DNA from: Phragmitibacter sp.
GTDB lineage: Bacteria > Verrucomicrobiota > Verrucomicrobiia > Verrucomicrobiales > Verrucomicrobiaceae
Reading direction: 5' to 3'
DNA length: 41,116 bases
NCBI GenBank assembly: GCA_025361865.1
Contig: JANYJH010000377.1
Location: 1-41,116, forward strand
Positions 5,809 through 15,300 of the stretch are shown here, in pieces. The notes beneath the pieces were generated by a model. The model had not been told where the DNA came from, made no database searches, and saw nothing but the letters and a program-made list of their open reading frames with translations. The position numbers and the translations under genes are program-made. The first letter of the stretch is position 1; each line of letters starts with the position of its first letter.

Positions 5809-6126
5809 CAGTTCTTTGCCGTAACCTTCAAAACAGAGTGTCTGTGTTTTTGTTGCGGCGGTAATGTTATCAATCGCCACCGTGACTTTATCAATCGTGC
5901 TGCAAAGTTGCTGCTCCCGTGCGACTTGCTGCGTCTTGTTCTCTGTGCGCTCTTTGCTTTGCTCGCGTAGCAAGTAAGCGATGCAGGCAAGCATAAGACC
6001 TTTGACAGAAAGGTCTTCCCAGCCCTTGGGTATTTCCAGTGTGGCCTCTGCCAGAAAAGCGCTGGTAGCCACAAAAGAAACCGTGAAGGTCTTCCAATAC
6101 ATGGAGATGAGAGCAGGTTCCGTCAT
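5560..6126 (-). CDS. Possible fused spanin: inner-membrane N-terminus plus lipoprotein-like C-terminus
   Basis: 188 residues. The start ATG at 6126 is fixed by a four-base ATGA overlap with the small gene before it. Residues about 12-28 and 41-53 are hydrophobic, followed by a charged coil (REQSKERTENKTQQVAREQQ, 54-73) to about 95: an i-spanin-like half. Then M107 begins VKGLRGHTAKVRLPG, a hydrophobic run (LLFLFSFFLA) and a lipobox ending at C135 (FLASCSSTPLPP), an o-spanin-like half with Pro after the lipobox. Rz/Rz1 pairs are usually two genes; here both halves are in one frame. The second half could be made separately from the internal start. Confidence 0.6.
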   Translation of the reverse strand: MTEPALISMYWKTFTVSFVATSAFLAEATLEIPKGWEDLSVKGLMLACIAYLLREQSKERTENKTQQVAREQQLCSTIDKVTVAIDNITAATKTQTLCFEGYGKELMVKGLRGHTAKVRLPGQLLFLFSFFLASCSSTPLPPHIVNYTVKDGPTFVVEIQREQPTNILTNLGESLAGILSKASVFIGL

Positions 6127-6278
6127 GGCTTCGAGCATTGCGGGCATTCACAGTGTTTCGCGGACAATGTATCTTTTTGACCCTCTGCGTCAGACCAAAG
6201 TTTCAGGAGTGCGTAGAATCCAGTGGCGATGAGCGCGATAGCCAGCCAAGAAATAATGATGATAAAACAGGATTTCAT
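6123..6278 (-). CDS. 51-residue membrane protein with CECPQC tail
   Basis: MKSCFIIIISWLAIALIATG begins a single N-terminal membrane span (about 4-26), followed by LKLWSDAEGQKDTLSAKH and a terminal CECPQCSKP. Too short for most gene callers, but both ends overlap neighbours by ATGA (6275-6278 and 6123-6126), strong support for a real gene in this coupled chain. The Cys pair could bind a metal or form a disulfide in the periplasm. No family recognised. Confidence 0.65.
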   Translation of the reverse strand: MKSCFIIIISWLAIALIATGFYALLKLWSDAEGQKDTLSAKHCECPQCSKP

Positions 6279-6739
6279 GGGGTTAAGACCGCTTTCAGAT
6301 TGTTGAAATCATAGTTCGTGGGATAGCGGGACTGAAAGATGATGCGCGACGGATCATTATGGACCATGACGCTATCCGCATCAGATGGGGCGTGCTCTAA
6401 GCCAAGCGCGTGACCCATCTCATGGCAGGCGATGGCAACCATATTCTCCGCACCGAAGGTGAACATGTTCCGCCAGCCTGTGGCGAGGCTCCAGCTTGCG
6501 TTTTGATTGAAGCAAATTGGCACGTAGTTTGCGTCTTCCGAAGAAAGCGAAGTGTGCGCCGCTACGTTTTCGCCCAGAGAAGCAAAAGAGAAGCAGACTA
6601 ATCTCTCCCCTTCATAGGGATCAAACTTAACCAAACCGCTCTTTTCCCAGCGAGCCATCGCCTCCCGCAAAGCAGGCATAGCGTCACGACCGTTTGGCGT
6701 GGCTAGGACATGCACAGGAAGGTAGCGAACGGTAAGCAT
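6275..6739 (-). CDS. Matrixin-type zinc metalloprotease
   Basis: 154 residues. HEMGHALGLEH at 106-116 is the complete zinc signature HExxHxxGxxH of metzincins, with E107 as the general base. A Met follows at 125 (DSVMVHND), right for the Met-turn. The N-terminal part (VRYLPVHVLATPNG, then REAMARWEKSGLVKFDPYEG) fits the matrixin/M10 core strand-helix. There is no signal peptide or visible propeptide. It sits between the glycine-rich adhesin and the lysis genes in the late operon, ending in an ATGA overlap with the small membrane protein. Likely roles: a virion enzyme digesting surface protein or S-layer, or maturation of the neighbouring adhesins. The fold call is firm, the target unknown. Confidence 0.85.
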   Translation of the reverse strand: MLTVRYLPVHVLATPNGRDAMPALREAMARWEKSGLVKFDPYEGERLVCFSFASLGENVAAHTSLSSEDANYVPICFNQNASWSLATGWRNMFTFGAENMVAIACHEMGHALGLEHAPSDADSVMVHNDPSRIIFQSRYPTNYDFNNLKAVLTP

Positions 6740-6771
6740 AGGTGATAAACTGTTTTTCTAAGGTGTTACAA

Positions 6772-7884
6772 TCAAGCGACAAATGCCCCGTTGATGATAC
6801 AGCCCACGATAATGTTCGTGCCGACCGAACCGTTTCCGCCGGAGTTTCCGGGGCTCCCCGGAGTATTCCCCGCCCCGCCTGCGCCCCCCATGCCACCAGC
6901 GCCAAGGGTGTGTATCACGCTGATCACACAATCCGTAAACGTGCAGGGCAGCACCGCGCCGCCGTTACCACCGTTGCCCCCAGGGCCACCGTCGCCCTGG
7001 GGAGTGTCATCTGTCGCAGGGGAGCCAGCCCCGCCAGCCCCGCCAGCCCCGCCAGCACCGCCAGCACTAACCACCTGACCAACACAGTGAGTCATGGTCA
7101 CGGCTGAGGATCTGCCGCCGTCCCGGCCCACGTCGCCACTGCCAGCATTCCCCGTGTTCCCCGTGCCACCTGTGGAGTTCACGGTGATAAAAACAGATTT
7201 ATCCGATTCCAGCATAATGACTGGCGCATCTGGGTAGGAGCCTGAAGGCCCGTTAGCGTAAACCGTTAAATTCGTCTTGCTCTCGCCCTCACCGAAGACG
7301 GCCAGCGGCGCACTCATACCGACGCCGATCTGAACGGTAAAGTTACCCACGCCGAGCCGCCACGAGGAAAACCCGCCGACCTCATAGGCCTTCTGCGCGG
7401 TCGCATACGGCTTAGTGGGCGAGCCGTCCCCGGTCGTATCGTCCCCGTCTGACTGGATGTGCGCTACGCCAGGGGAGGTGGCCCGAGGGCTCGCCAAAAT
7501 ATTCACCCGTGAATGCTCCACGAATTCACAAACGCCGCCATCGTTAGGCGCGCCAGTTGAGAATCTAACAAACTCACCGACGTTGATAGTAATGATACCG
7601 CTAGATACCGTGTCTTTGATATTGATGCCATCGTTTGCCGTGTTCCACACAGCTATGGCATTTCTCGCCCCGTTTACAATAGGGAGTGCCTCATCCCCGT
7701 TTCCGGTGTAGATGTAGGTCTTGTAGTTCTCCACCAAGGCCCAATCCATATCGGCTGTAATACGTGGCACCTTTGTGTTTGCACTAAACTGCGCAGCATT
7801 GGCGGCATCTCGCGCTGTTTGATCAGTGCCTAATCCACCGCCTCCTGATCCGCCGCCCGCAATGAACATGTTCCGCGTTTTCAT
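6772..7884 (-). CDS. Glycine-rich tail adhesin / fibre tip
   Basis: 370 residues. The N-terminus MKTRNMFIAGGGSGGGGLG is a flexible linker. A middle domain (about 35-230) has beta-helix-like content (SDGDDTTGDGSPTKPYATAQ, then NFTVQIGVGMSAPLAVFGEG) typical of phage tailspike and fibre modules. From about 235 on it is built of Gly-rich blocks (GGTGNTGNAGSG, GGAGGAGGAGGAGSP, GGPGGNGGNGG, GAGGMGGAGGAGNTPG) alternating with short hydrophobic strands holding Cys. That resembles the polyglycine-II sandwich of T-even gp38-type adhesins, although no homology is evident. It probably sets host range. ATGA overlap with the gene upstream (7881-7884). Confidence 0.65.
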   Translation of the reverse strand: MKTRNMFIAGGGSGGGGLGTDQTARDAANAAQFSANTKVPRITADMDWALVENYKTYIYTGNGDEALPIVNGARNAIAVWNTANDGINIKDTVSSGIITINVGEFVRFSTGAPNDGGVCEFVEHSRVNILASPRATSPGVAHIQSDGDDTTGDGSPTKPYATAQKAYEVGGFSSWRLGVGNFTVQIGVGMSAPLAVFGEGESKTNLTVYANGPSGSYPDAPVIMLESDKSVFITVNSTGGTGNTGNAGSGDVGRDGGRSSAVTMTHCVGQVVSAGGAGGAGGAGGAGSPATDDTPQGDGGPGGNGGNGGAVLPCTFTDCVISVIHTLGAGGMGGAGGAGNTPGSPGNSGGNGSVGTNIIVGCIINGAFVA

Positions 7885-8174
7885 GAGTATCGCATTTCCG
7901 CTTGCACGGTGACTTGAGTTGCTGAGCCGTCCTTACGTCTCACTTTGATTTCTGACGGACGCATAATCGACATGGGGTAAAGCTCCCCATTCAGCAGGTC
8001 GAGCACGCCACCTGCGGCATCACTCGCGTAGGTAATCTGGAGGGTTACACCCGTGTTATTCTTTACCCAAATTTCGAGAGCGCAGTTACCAATGACCGCG
8101 CCGTCAGAATCGGCAAAGACCGCCCACGCTGAGCCACCAGCGGCGGGAGTTTGAATGGAAATAAATTTGCTCAT
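7881..8174 (-). CDS. Small beta-rich protein between two fibre genes
   Basis: 97 residues, MSKFISIQTPAAGGSAWAVF onward; mostly beta strand prediction (EIWVKNNTGVTLQITYAS, EIKVRRKDGSATQVTVQ). No family recognised. Its place between the collagen-like fibre and the glycine-rich adhesin, with coupling to the latter, suggests a fibre connector or adaptor. Confidence 0.6.
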   Translation of the reverse strand: MSKFISIQTPAAGGSAWAVFADSDGAVIGNCALEIWVKNNTGVTLQITYASDAAGGVLDLLNGELYPMSIMRPSEIKVRRKDGSATQVTVQAEMRYS

Positions 8175-8188
8175 AGTTTGTAGAAAAA

Positions 8189-9283
8189 TTAACTATCATT
8201 GATGACAAGGCCTTGGCTCGTCATCCATGTGCGGACAGCTAGGAGTTGTTGAGTTAGCGTGACGACTTGCGCGCGCAAGTCGTCAACCTTGGCAGCATCC
8301 ACTGTGTCAGATCCAGACATGCTAGCCTCAGTATATTCGTTCAGTGCCGAAGCCTTATTCCCCGAGGAACCAAGCGCGCCCCAACCATGTTCGACTGTAA
8401 GAACATAGGAGTCGCCCTTATCGCCCTTATCGCCCTTATCTCCTTTGTCGCCCGCACTGCCCGCTGGTCCTTGAACAGTAGAGTTTGTGCCGTTGGTTCC
8501 GTTGGTTCCGTTGGTTCCGTTATCGCCCTTGTCGCCCTTGTCGCCTTGATCACCTTTGTCGCCCGCACTGCCCGCTGGTCCTTGAACAGTAGAGTTTGCG
8601 CCTTGATCACCTTTGTCGCCTTGATCACCTTTGTCGCCTTTATCGCCTTTATCGCCTTTATCGCCCTTGTCGCCCTTATCGCCCTTGTCGCCCTTATCGC
8701 CTTGATCACCTTTTTCTCCGATGTCGCCCTTCGCGCCTGTGCTGCCAACGGTAGTAACCAGTGACCAATCTCCCATAGTGGTGGAGTTAGAAACCCAAAG
8801 CTCCGTGAGAGCATCAAGCTGGATGCCAAGCTGGCCTTTACGCTTAGGCTTTACGGCGGTTCGAGCCGCAGCGTTTGCCCAGCTTGCGACATCCTGCACA
8901 GCAGCGCCCGCGCCCGCGTCAAAGATGCCGTTGCCGAGAGCACGAGCAATTTGCTGAGCCATCATCACGACGAGATCAAGCGCGGTCTCATGCGAGGTGG
9001 AGGGGAAAGCCCCGCCTTCGGGGTAAGAAATAAGCTGCGTCAGCGGCACCTTCCGATAAATAACCACGGTTTGACCGCTGGTATAAGCCGCTGATGTTTT
9101 CACCACGTCTGGCGAGCGAGTGACGAGCCATGCACCATCCGCAAGCGGAACCAGCGCCCCACTCACGAGCAAGGCTACTTTGATATGATTCGCGTCGTAA
9201 AACGGAAACGGGATGGCGTAGCCAACGGACGTTGAGCCGTTGCCTGCATACCGGATTTCGCAAACCTCGCTGTCAATCGCCAT
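8189..9283 (-). CDS. Tail fibre with T7-type N-terminus and collagen-like stalk
   Basis: 364 residues from the ATG at 9283. Residues 1-125 (VCEIRYAGNGSTSVGYAIPF, later YRKVPLTQLISYPEGGAFP and SHETALDLVVMMAQQIARAL) match the T7 gp17 N-terminal domain that joins fibre to tail. About 180-291 are Gly-X-Y triplets, mainly GDK and GDQ, with NGT repeats and two copies of NSTVQGPAGSAGDKGD: a trimeric collagen-like stalk. The rest ends in a coiled-coil-like DDLRAQVVTLTQQLLAVRTW trimeriser. No chaperone or enzymatic domain is visible. A TTG start at 9307 would add eight residues; the ATG fits the family better. Confidence 0.85.
   Translation of the reverse strand: MAIDSEVCEIRYAGNGSTSVGYAIPFPFYDANHIKVALLVSGALVPLADGAWLVTRSPDVVKTSAAYTSGQTVVIYRKVPLTQLISYPEGGAFPSTSHETALDLVVMMAQQIARALGNGIFDAGAGAAVQDVASWANAAARTAVKPKRKGQLGIQLDALTELWVSNSTTMGDWSLVTTVGSTGAKGDIGEKGDQGDKGDKGDKGDKGDKGDKGDKGDKGDQGDKGDQGANSTVQGPAGSAGDKGDQGDKGDKGDNGTNGTNGTNGTNSTVQGPAGSAGDKGDKGDKGDKGDSYVLTVEHGWGALGSSGNKASALNEYTEASMSGSDTVDAAKVDDLRAQVVTLTQQLLAVRTWMTSQGLVINDS
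8442..8598. repeat. 46-bp direct repeat inside the collagen-like fibre gene
   Basis: 8442-8487 and 8553-8598 are identical over 46 bases, 111 bases apart, which is a whole number of codons (37). They encode the STVQGPAGSAGDKG module twice. Slippage or recombination between them would delete or add 37 residues of stalk without breaking the frame. Confidence 0.85.
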
Positions 9284-9322
9284 TGAAAGACGGGGAAGAA
9301 TGACCAAGGCGATGTCAACGAG

Positions 9323-12300
9323 TTATTTCTTCTGTTGCGCCTTTGGGACGGTGGCGTTTTCAAAGAGATGAGCGAAATAGCCGAACATACGCAAAGCCAC
9401 CGAAGGAGCGGCCCCCATGGCAGGCGAGAACGCGCCCACTGTGCTAGTGCCGACTTCAGCCGCCGCCTTGCTGACGTTCTCCACACTGGACTCTTTGGCA
9501 GCCTTGCGGAAAGCGGCGATCACATCCCCGGCGGCATCACGTTCTGGCATGTGCTTTGCGCCCAACAGACTCCAGAGCGCATCTTTCGCAAGTTCCCCAA
9601 ATCCGACTACTCCAGTCAGCGGCCCCAGAAACATCGCTTCTGCGTAGTGCTCAGGGCTCCATGCCGCCTCCGCATCGTCCTTAGTAAAGGCGAAGCGGTA
9701 GAGCCCCATGATAGTCTGCTCCATTAAACCAACGGCCAGATGGGTAACGAGCACTGTCCTTGTCGCCCGCCATGCTGCTTTGCCCTCTCCTTTGAGAACG
9801 GCGTCCACCGCACGCATCCCCGCTTGGATTTCCATGGAACTCCATTTAACAGCAGGCGTTTTGAACATGCCCATCAGAGCTAAGTTCATCCATTTGTTGT
9901 TTTGCAATCCAGTCCGCGAAGCAAGGTCTTCGGGAACGGCGGTATGATAAACGATGGAATCCGCGTGATCCATCGCCCAAGCGTCCGCTTCTGCGGGGTG
10001 CATCCCAGATTTCTCTGCCACGCCTTTGTAATAATCGTAAGCAATGGCGGCTCCCCAACCGTTTGATTTGGCGTCCGCATATCGGATGCCGGACATCCCC
10101 CAATGCATCCCCTGCTCCAGTTGACCCGTGGCGGAATCCCCAAACCCGCCCGCTACGCGCTGCTCCGGCGTGATGCCCGCTTCCATGCGAGAGCGGATGG
10201 TTTCCGAGTTCATCACCCGATCCACCGCGCCGTTTCGGTGCAACTCACCCGAGAGCAGCTTCCCATAACCCATCGCCAGCGAAGACGAGGGTATTTCCTC
10301 AGTCGTGGCGACCTTGAGCACATTGGTCATGTGCTTCATAATGGTGCCAAGATTGGCCGCGAGCGCTGAGTAAGTCCGCGCTTTCATGGTGTTGCCCGCG
10401 ACGTTGTTAAGCCAGGCGATTTGCGCAGCGGCCCGTTGCCCGGAGCCTTCTTCAGAATTAATACGCTCGCGCAAAGCATTAACTCCCTGTTTTCCATGAA
10501 CCGCTTCCACGGCGGTAATGACATCAGGCGCGAGCAAGACGGCGCGCATGTCGCGAATCTTTTCCACATGGGCTACCCATTGCGAGAGCTTCGCATAATG
10601 ACCGAAAACCTTTGAAAGCGCGTCCGTGGCTACGAGCGTAGCATTGTGCTTCACGCGCTCCTTCTGCGCTCCAAAGCTCATTCCAGCCGCAGGCGTTAGC
10701 GCATCCAGCGCGGACACGCTTTCGTCCACGGCCCGCCCGGCGATGTTTCCTACCATCGTCGTATAATTCTCATTGCGGGCCATCGTCATGTGAAAGACCC
10801 TTTCAGCGACAGGATTAGCCAGCTTCCAACCGTGATCGTATGAGTCACGAATCCAGCCCTCAAGCTGCTTTGTTTCAGGCCGCAAGAAACCGCTCAACTG
10901 CTTCGCACTGTTATCGTCCCAGCCTTGACGCTCCATAAGCTGGCGGGAATCCTTCTGTCTCCAAAGCATGAGCCAGTCGAGCCCCTCAAGCTGGGACATG
11001 GGCATTTCACGCGGTTTGCCCGCATCAAGGACGCGCTCAAAGCGCAACACCTTCTGCTTACCGCTCGCGCCATCCATCGCAGCTTTGATGCTGATGAGAT
11101 CATTCGCATCATACCCATAGGCCGAGCCGTCCCCGGACTTGAGAATACCCTCTGCGATGTCACGATCAACGCGCAGGCTTTCGACCTTGCGGCCTTCTTG
11201 AACAAAGACGCCTGTGGTTTCCTGATGCTGCTTCATCTTGGACAGTTCACGCACGGCTTTAAGCAGTTCACGCGGCCCCTGTTTGCCGCCTGTGAAGACA
11301 TCCGCTAACGCCTGCCGATAGGAATCATTCAGGTGAATCTCAATGTCCTTTGCTTTATGGTTGGCTCTTCGCGCCATTTCATCCCCAAAGGTTTTGGTAA
11401 TCGCGGAATCTCCCCCAAAGATGCGCGTGAGGATGTCATTCGTCGTTGAAAGCGTGGAGTCCAGAACGCCATTCATAAACTGTCCCGCTTTGTTTTTGAA
11501 CTTACTGTCAGCGCCACGCTTCGCCATTAAGTCCGCAGCCGTCACCTTATCACTGATGCCGAGAGCGGCTAAGCCATCATCACGGAGACCTTGCAGATTC
11601 GCCTTGCGGGCAGCGTCCGCCATTTTTCTAATGCCGCGCTCGCCCTGATACATGCGCTGCAATTCTGCGTCCGCATGGCTCAGGCTTTCAGCATCCATGC
11701 CATCAAGATTACCAAAGTTAGCCGCGATGCCGAGCTCGCGAAAAAGCCTGTCTTGAACATCGGTATCCGTAGCGGAGGCCAGCGCGGATTCCAAGCCTAT
11801 CACATGATCCGTTATGGCCTCTTCATTCATCCCCGCGACCTTGTGAACGGTATCAAAGAAATGCTGTCCTTCTGCATTGAACTTGCCCGAGACGCGCACA
11901 CCTGAACCGTTTTTCGTGGAGCTCGTTTTGTCCAAAAGATCATCAATCTGCTCTCGATAGAAGTCCTTGAAATGCTGCTCCAGAATCGGGCCGATCTTCT
12001 CTACGCGCCGTTCAATCTCAGAAATGCGGGCGGCGTCCGTAGTCAGGCTGGCCAGCTTGATGAACCCGCCGACTTTCGCTCGTAGCTCAGGAGGCAAGAC
12101 GGACACGGCCCCATCCAGCGTGCGCATGGAGGCCACAAGGCGCTCTCTGTCCGCAGGCTTGCCGATGGCCCGCTTGATAGCGTTGTCATGCCAAGTTTCC
12201 GCGTCTGTCTTTGCGGCGGTTCTCGCGTCTTTCTGAACCCCGCGCATGGCTTCATTTGCCGCCTTGAGTTGATCACGCATCTTGGAGGTGGATTCGATGG

Positions 12301-15300
12301 CGGATGAAAGCGCGCTCCACATCGTATCAGGATGGGCATCGTTGATGAGGCCCATATCATAGAGTTCCTGCGCTACTTGATCCGGCATTCTTGTTCCACC
12401 GTAGAGCCAAGCAGGCAGGCTTGGCTTGCCGTCATAGTCACCCGCTTTGAGGCCATCACTCACGAGCTTACCTTGCTTCATGGCTTCCGTCTCGCTCATG
12501 AGCTTTCCCACCTTTCCGAGGATGGCTTCCACGAGGGGATGGTTTTTCAGCTTCGATTCATCGGCGGAATCCAATGCCGCTTGCATGTCTGGCGAAATCC
12601 GCGCTTCCGTCAAATCCGCCTCATGCTTAGAGAAGGCGTCCGCTTCACGGGAAGCGCGCTCTTGCGCCAGATTGGAGAGCGTGCGCTTGTTTTCGATCAA
12701 TGGCGTCCAGTTAGCCGCGCCATCCCTGAACTTGTCTTTGGCCTTTTGCAGAATGGCGCGACGCTCTTCAGGATCACGCGTGGACTTGCCGAGCGCATTG
12801 GCGATAGCTTCGAGCCGATCATGGGGGGCGAGGGAGAAGGACGCGCCGGACGGCTCCTTAAACTCATACAGCTTCACGAGCTTGGTTCCAGTGTCTCGAT
12901 AAACCGTCTTGCCCGTTTCGATGGCCACCATTTCAAGCGCTGCCTTTTGTTTGCCAGTGAAGCTCTTAGCGCCATATGTCACATAGACGCCATTAGGAGT
13001 GTTAGTTAGTCGCGCAAACCCCTTATCATAAGCCTGTTGATAGTCTTCGGGTTTCGTGACCTTGATCTTAGCCAGAGGCTCAATGACATCGGCATGACCG
13101 AAGGTATCATTAACCTGAGCGACGCGGCCATCATCAGCAATCCATGCCCCGTGACGCCCGCTTAAACTGAAAGAAGTTGAAGGGAAACCAAGCTCTTTTT
13201 GAAGCTCCTTTTTACGAGTTTCAGAATCATTTTCAGCCATAACTACCTTACCATTTTCAGCCCGATTTTCAAGGCTAAATGCCGAATTGCTCGCATCCAA
13301 ATCGAGCCCTCGCGAGGCCATGTCTTTCACGAAATCTTCCACCCCTTTTGCGTGCGCGTGCTCTTCACTGAGCCCAACGGATTCCATGAGGTATTTCTCA
13401 ATCTCTCCCAGATCACCGGATTTCTTCGCCTTCATCACCCCGGCCACACGCTTAAAGACTTCCTGCCAATGCTGCGCATATTGCTTGAGCTTCTCAATGA
13501 GAGGTTTTGCCCCTTCATCACCAGCAGCCTTATTGAGCCGTTCCCTCTGGCTACGGTCTGAGTTTATCGCATCTCTCAGCTTTCGCCCATTTCTCACTTG
13601 CTGAGCTTGATCGTTTCGCGCAGCATCGCTGACTTCACCCGACTTGATGCCCGTGACATAGAGCCGCGCCAGAGATGAGTAGGCTTCGATCACGGCAAGT
13701 TCACCTTCTCCTTTTTGATACTTGTCTCCTGTGGCTAGCTCCACCTTTTGAATCATTTGGCCCATTTGTTCAGGCGTGATGCGACCCGTATCAAACCAGC
13801 GCTTCACGTCCCCTTCTGCCTTCTCTTCGACGTGATCTATGGCCGTGCCTCGCTTGGAGAGAATGGAACGGTAAACCTCGCTGGCATCGTTCGCGACGTT
13901 CTCGCGGAATTCCACCACGCTTTGACCCAGCACATTGAGACCATCCAGCATCTCCTCTGGAGTCGCTTCATCCTGCGAAACCCGTTGAAGCCCGGCCCGC
14001 TCACGTTCGATGTTAGCCCGTTCCCAAATATCAGCCAAGCCTTTGGCGTCGCCCGCTTTTTCGGCGGAATCCCAATAATCCAGCAGCGATGCGTCACGAC
14101 CCGTCAGCGTATGTGCCTCGCCATCCGCTGCGCCTCGCGAGAACGCTTCAAACGTCTGCATGAGGTTGGTGTCCGCCTTCAGTTCCAGAGCGTCAGCATG
14201 AGCTTTGAAAGCCGTGAAGGCGTCCTCATGGCTGTCAAACTTGGCTTCACCGCCTTCTTTCGTTTTAACGGCCCATTGATCACCTACTTTGTCAATGGTG
14301 ACGCCCGCTTTGCGCATGTCCATGAACAGCGCTTTCGCCTCAAGATCACCGTCTTTAGCCAAATCTTTCACCGCATCCAGATTGGCCGGGCCGCGTTTCT
14401 GAAAGCCGTCCTGCCATGCTGTCGAAGCGGTGTCCAGATCACCCGCGCGCATGGCGTCAGCGGCTGCCTTCGCGCTCTCCGCAGGTATCCCGAGAGCGAC
14501 GCCGCGTTTCTCCATGCCTTTCACGTCTTGCGTGCGCTGGATGTCTGCGGAGGTAACGCCCCTCGCGCCAAAAAGCGCATAAGGCAGAAGCGAGAGCGCC
14601 GTTTCAAAGTTCTGCCCGCCATCCGTAAGCTCCCCATACAGTTTACCCCAATCCGTTCCGGGCACGTCTTTATTCAAAGCCGAGGCGAGCGATTGCACCA
14701 GTGGCGTTACGACCTCCGTGGCCTTCATGGTGCCCAGCCCAGCGCCGACATCAACCGCAGTGCGAGTAGCGTAGCGAGTCGCAATGCTGCCAAGCGTAGC
14801 TTTCACATCCGTTTGAAGAAACTTATTCAGCCAAGGTAGCTTGCCCAACATAGCGCCTGCATGAAACTCAAAGGCGAGCTGCTGAACAGGTGCTGAAATG
14901 CTCGCCAAGCTGGCCGCGTCATCTCGGCTCATAGTCGGATAGGCTTCTCGCATCTTGTGATAATTCTCTTCCGCGAACGACGGCATCACCACGCTCCAAG
15001 CGGCCCCTGGAATCACGGTTGCGCCGATCATGGGAGCCATCTTCGCGGCATCATAGAAAAGGTTTTCCACCGCGTTTCCGCGTTTGATTGGATCGACCGT
15101 GCCCTCAGCTATTGAGCGGATTTGATGCTTAAGGTCCAAAGCATCAAGGTTTCGGCTGATGACATCGCGAGCCGCTCCCGTTTCATCCGGTGTAAGCTTC
15201 CGAAAAAGTTCAGGATTACCGAGGGCATAGATAGCAGGATTCCCGCCAGATTTCGCAGAGGCATTGAAGTCATTCAGATAACGCACTACGGCTTCTGGCC

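Noticed and set aside
8267-8764. Rightward ORF of LIALIALIAF-type repeats, apparently a membrane protein
   Set aside because: It is only the complement of the GDK/GDQ collagen repeats of the tail fibre.
8189-9283. Diversity-generating retroelement target in the fibre genes
   Set aside because: No reverse transcriptase gene and no template/variable repeat pair are visible in the window.
13748-14839. 363-codon rightward ORF inside the giant virion gene
   Set aside because: Antisense frame that is open because of the codon bias of the real gene; His/Arg/Phe-rich with no motif.
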